64,000 bases of DNA from contig CM065170.1 of the NCBI GenBank assembly GCA_033026295.1, positions 10,632,040 through 10,696,039 of the forward strand, in the 5' to 3' direction. A model generated the notes under the pieces. That model ran no database searches, had not been told where the DNA came from, and worked only from the letters and a program-made list of their open reading frames with translations. Position numbers and translations under genes: made by a program. Numbering within the stretch: position 1 is the stretch's first letter; each line of letters starts with the position of its first letter. Source of the DNA: Channa striata. Lineage: Eukaryota > Chordata > Actinopteri > Anabantiformes > Channidae. Below, in pieces: positions 61,201 through 64,000 of the stretch.

Positions 61201-62588
61201 AAGAGCTTGATGTGTCATTTAACAACTTTGGTCCCACGGAAGCAGGGTCCCTGGGTCAGGCGTTGAAACAAAACTGCACACTGGTGCTGCTTGACCTCAG
61301 CAGTAACAATATAAATGATCAAGCTGTGACACTGCTCTGTCACGGTCTGGCTACCAACAACACCCTCAGTATTCTCAAGGTGAGTGGAAGAGCATTGTCC
61401 TTTATGCTGCGTTTGATTATTATATGCAACACATTTGAACTCCACCTGAGTGTTGATTGTAAATGTAAATTAGTGTGTGTTCGTGTGTGTTTTGTGCAGC
61501 TCACCTGTAACCCAATGACAGACAGCGGAGCACTGACACTGCTCACGACAGTTAAAAACAACACAGACTCGGCACTGGAGATGATCGATATTTCTGTAAG
61601 TGCAGCAAAACACATTTCAACAACCAAACATGAGTGAATAAAAAAAACAATTGACGTATGTGCGTGAATCTTGTCGCTATGATGATTACATCTGCCTGCA
61701 GAAATACCGTATTTCATGCTATGAATGTGCCTGTTTGTGTGTGTGTGTGTGGGAATGCAGTCTGTGTTTGTATATGAAAATTTTGTGGAGCTGCTTGAAC
61801 AAGTCCATCAGATTCGTCCTGCTCTGACTGTCCGGTACAGCATCTTGGACTCTGTCGTCAAGAACATATCTGCTTTAGACAACTTTAAGGTCAGCGGTCA
61901 TATATGGATACATAAAATGTTAATGGTCCTGAGCTTATAAAATTTTTTAATATGTTACAAAAATATGTGTAATCCTAAGACAGCCTCAATTATACATATT
62001 TTGCTAGTTAATTTAAAGTAATACGATGCATTGTTTTATAGAAATTCCTCAAAGAGCGAGATGAAACCATCATGGATTTCTTCCAGGCTTTGGACAAAGA
62101 GGAAACCATGGAGGTCTCCACCTTGGCCTTTATAAAGGCTGTAAAGGTCAGGGTAACAATTTTGTACACTGTGCTGGCAACCTCATGTCCTAAGAATACA
62201 CATCAATAATCAGTACATCTAATTATCACAAAAATACTTTAGTTTTGAGATATTTGTAATGGAGAAAAGTTGTCCTTTATTTAGGCAGCTAAAATACCTC
62301 TGGATCAACGACAGCTTATTTGGTTGGTTAAGAAGTTTGACGAAAAGTGCACAGCCAAAATAAAGTACAGGTTAGTCTGTGAACAGCATGTATGTACAAT
62401 TAATGAGTAATGTAGTAAATGTATATATAAACATTCGTTGAGACATTTTCTTTAAACGTGAAGAGCAAAGTTGTACTTTTACTTGTTAGTCACATTTAAA
62501 ATCAATTGTGTACAATTATGCAGATTGTTTTAGATTTTTAAGTGTCCAATTTTCTCTTTGTTGCAGTCACTTTGCTCAGCTGTCATAG
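58228..62588 (+). CDS. lrrc74a: Leucine-rich repeat-containing protein 74A-like, thirteen exons
   Basis: Protein of the ribonuclease-inhibitor type LRR class; the molecular role of this family is not established. Exons: 58228-58306, 58864-59039, 59936-60043, 60128-60221, 60325-60374, 60472-60553, 61004-61089, 61185-61379, 61500-61595, 61761-61889, 62042-62146, 62285-62370, 62567-62588; 1308 nt, 435 aa, phases consistent. An acidic N-terminus is followed by YLQACQRTGTVPVSSFVSHL. About nine LRR units come next, such as HLDLSHNKICDKGGEHLGHM, VLNLSWNFIS and LLDLSSNNINDQ. A C-terminal EF-hand-like helical part follows (KFLKERDETIMDFFQALDKE). Exon borders fall roughly once per repeat. LRRC74A rather than 74B is chosen because human LRRC74A lies in the same chromosome block. 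The last exon codes only seven residues. A longer alternative C-terminus is possible. Confidence 0.85.
58551..58795 (+). repeat. Interspersed repeat fragment in lrrc74a intron 1
   Basis: A CATCCATCCATC tract is followed by CTGCTTATCCTGG and GTCACGGGGGG, the usual 5' signature of a widespread teleost repeat. A tRNA-like segment (GCTGTAGCTCAGTTGGTAAG) follows, then a tail with CAAACTCAGCACAGAAAGGCC. It appears to be a composite, degraded copy with no coding capacity. Confidence 0.6.
59470..59690. repeat. CA/TA low-complexity tract in lrrc74a intron 2
   Basis: About 220 bp made almost wholly of diverged ACATA/CACA/TATA units. The open frames it creates on both strands are artefacts of the repeat. 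Confidence 0.8.
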
Positions 62589-62637
62589 ATTTAGAAATGC
62601 ACAGCTCCACCAAGAATGAGGATATAGAGATTCTTTA

Positions 62638-62643
62638 AATAAA
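62638..62643 (+). terminator. lrrc74a: Polyadenylation signal of lrrc74a
   Basis: AATAAA 50 bp after the stop codon, giving a very short 3' UTR. Confidence 0.6.
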
Positions 62644-64000
62644 AGTTAAAATTGGTTATATTTTGCTGTTATTCTTTATAGCTGGCCGTGGGATTTCGCA
62701 AAACCACTATATCCATTTGTCAGTGGCGAAAGGTAACGAAGTACTTTGAAGCAAATATCTCTACTTTTTAATCCACTACATTTCTAATCAAGGTTGCATT
62801 TCACGTTATAATCACATTATTTTCTGAGTTGCTTCATTAAAACCTTCTTCCATGGTTTTATTATAAGGTTTTATTTGACACAGTAGCAGCACTCAGTCAG
62901 TGTCCGCAGTAATTTTATCAGTGGCAGACATCCGCTTTCACTGCAGGCGCGCACGCAGCTAAAGTAAGACAGCCCCGCACTAATGAACTAATTGTTTTAT
63001 TTTTAGAAAACTGCAGGATTTATTGTAAAATGTGCCTTCAAATAAGATCAACGCGTCGTCAGAGTTGATCAAGCGATATAAAGACAAACGCTCCAAACGT
63101 CTCACATTAATATGAATGATTGACTGAAGCTTTTTTTGGGGGGGTCTCCTTTCTTTATCAAGAAAAAGGAAAAGGAGAACCAAACCCCACTGCGCACTAC
63201 ACACGACTGTCCAGCGTGTTTACGTGGATTAAATCAGGTGCAAACAACAAAATGCTACAAAATGACCACATATATTTACTCTCAAAATTTCTCCTGTTTT
63301 ATTCTTAGACTGTTACTGCTACTGTGTGGTGGTACAGCGTAAGTAGTCTAGAAATAAAACTGACATAAGCATCAGATCATAAAACAACAACTACTTTTAC
63401 TTAAGTAGAGTTTTTGAGTACTTCAACCACCATTGCCCCTTGTTGGCATATCAACCTCATAAAACCCATGATTGTGCACATTTGTTTCTCGTTTCCTAAA
63501 TACTATAATACTTCTGAGGAGGAGAAATTATTATTACAATCACTGACAGGTGTCACTGAATAGCAGCTTCCTGTGACGTCAGTGACGCCCCCCCGCCACA
63601 CACACACACATCACCCTCTTGTCCCTTTCTACTTTAGTTCTTAGCTCGATCCAATTCTGTCCACTGTTAATACTTGAACCTCTGACACCAACCAGCTGCA
63701 CCCACCTCAGCACTGCCAGCTGTGTCTGTATCAGGGCCACAGGGTCCCCTATCTCATTCTGTTCATCCAAAAATAATCTTCTGGTATGACAACAGAACAA
63801 GAGGAGGAAGAAAAAGACAGCTGGCATCCATATCAAAGGACTGAAAGGAGAGGACGAATAGGGCCAGATGCAAGCTAGCTGTTTAAGCGCACTGATCAGC
63901 TTTGTTAGGATGAACTAGCCTGTAAAGGCTCTAAAGGTAACGGAGCTTATGAATATGCATGTGCAGCATTACTTATGCAGGTCCCGCAAAGCAGGATTAT
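62644..64000. other. Right-hand intergenic end with a CRE patch
   Basis: No gene could be supported. A patch near 63540-63620 has a perfect CRE TGACGTCA (63574-63581), then AGTGACGCC and a C-run with CA repeats. This could be the promoter of a gene beyond the window. The open frame at 63579-63836 (minus) resembles nothing I know. Confidence 0.4.

Noticed and set aside
63579..63836. 85-aa minus-strand open frame with a hydrophobic start
   Set aside because: No family resemblance, C-terminal part derives from CA repeat; not enough to call a gene.
1..64000. CRISPR arrays, operons, phage or bacterial mobile systems
   Set aside because: The sequence is vertebrate nuclear DNA with spliced genes; no regularly spaced repeats were seen.

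Overview
The window looks like nuclear DNA from a teleost fish, probably a percomorph. It has multi-exon vertebrate genes with GT-AG introns, AT-rich intergenic DNA, CA/GT microsatellites and fragments of interspersed repeats that I recognise from fish genomes. The gene order follows the human 14q24.3 block (VSX2 - EIF2B2 - TMED10 - FOS - JDP2 - LRRC74A) in compressed form; several human genes that lie between them are absent here.

Layout. The left part holds vsx2 (305-4391, minus; retinal homeobox factor) and about 8 kb of upstream, probably regulatory DNA with several VSX2-type TAATTAGC sites. At 12.75-14.42 kb lies a nearly perfect inverted repeat. Each arm carries a complete 7SL (SRP) RNA gene, the two diverging from each other, and only the right copy keeps the upstream CRE. 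eif2b2 (15191-18111, minus; translation initiation) and tmed10 (20516-24065, minus; p24 cargo receptor) are housekeeping genes.

The centre is a cluster of AP-1-type bZIP genes. fosab (29333-31132, minus) has a recognisable immediate-early promoter (SIE-like, Ets+CArG, CRE, TATA). A second complete FOS-type gene (35410-37796, plus) diverges from it across 4.3 kb of DNA with CRE, MEF2, RFX and CArG motifs. jdp2b (first exon near 45.5 kb, coding 53495-55212, plus) follows. FOS proteins need a bZIP partner, and JDP2 is a bZIP repressor that binds the same AP-1/CRE sites, so an activator pair and a likely antagonist are neighbours. lrrc74a (58228-62588, plus; leucine-rich repeats) closes the gene set. 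The last 1.4 kb has a CRE-bearing patch but no gene I can support.

All exon models were built by hand from splice signals, unbroken reading phase and remembered family sequences. Every CDS model closes to a whole number of codons with one terminal stop. Regulatory motifs are matches by eye; conservation and activity were not tested.
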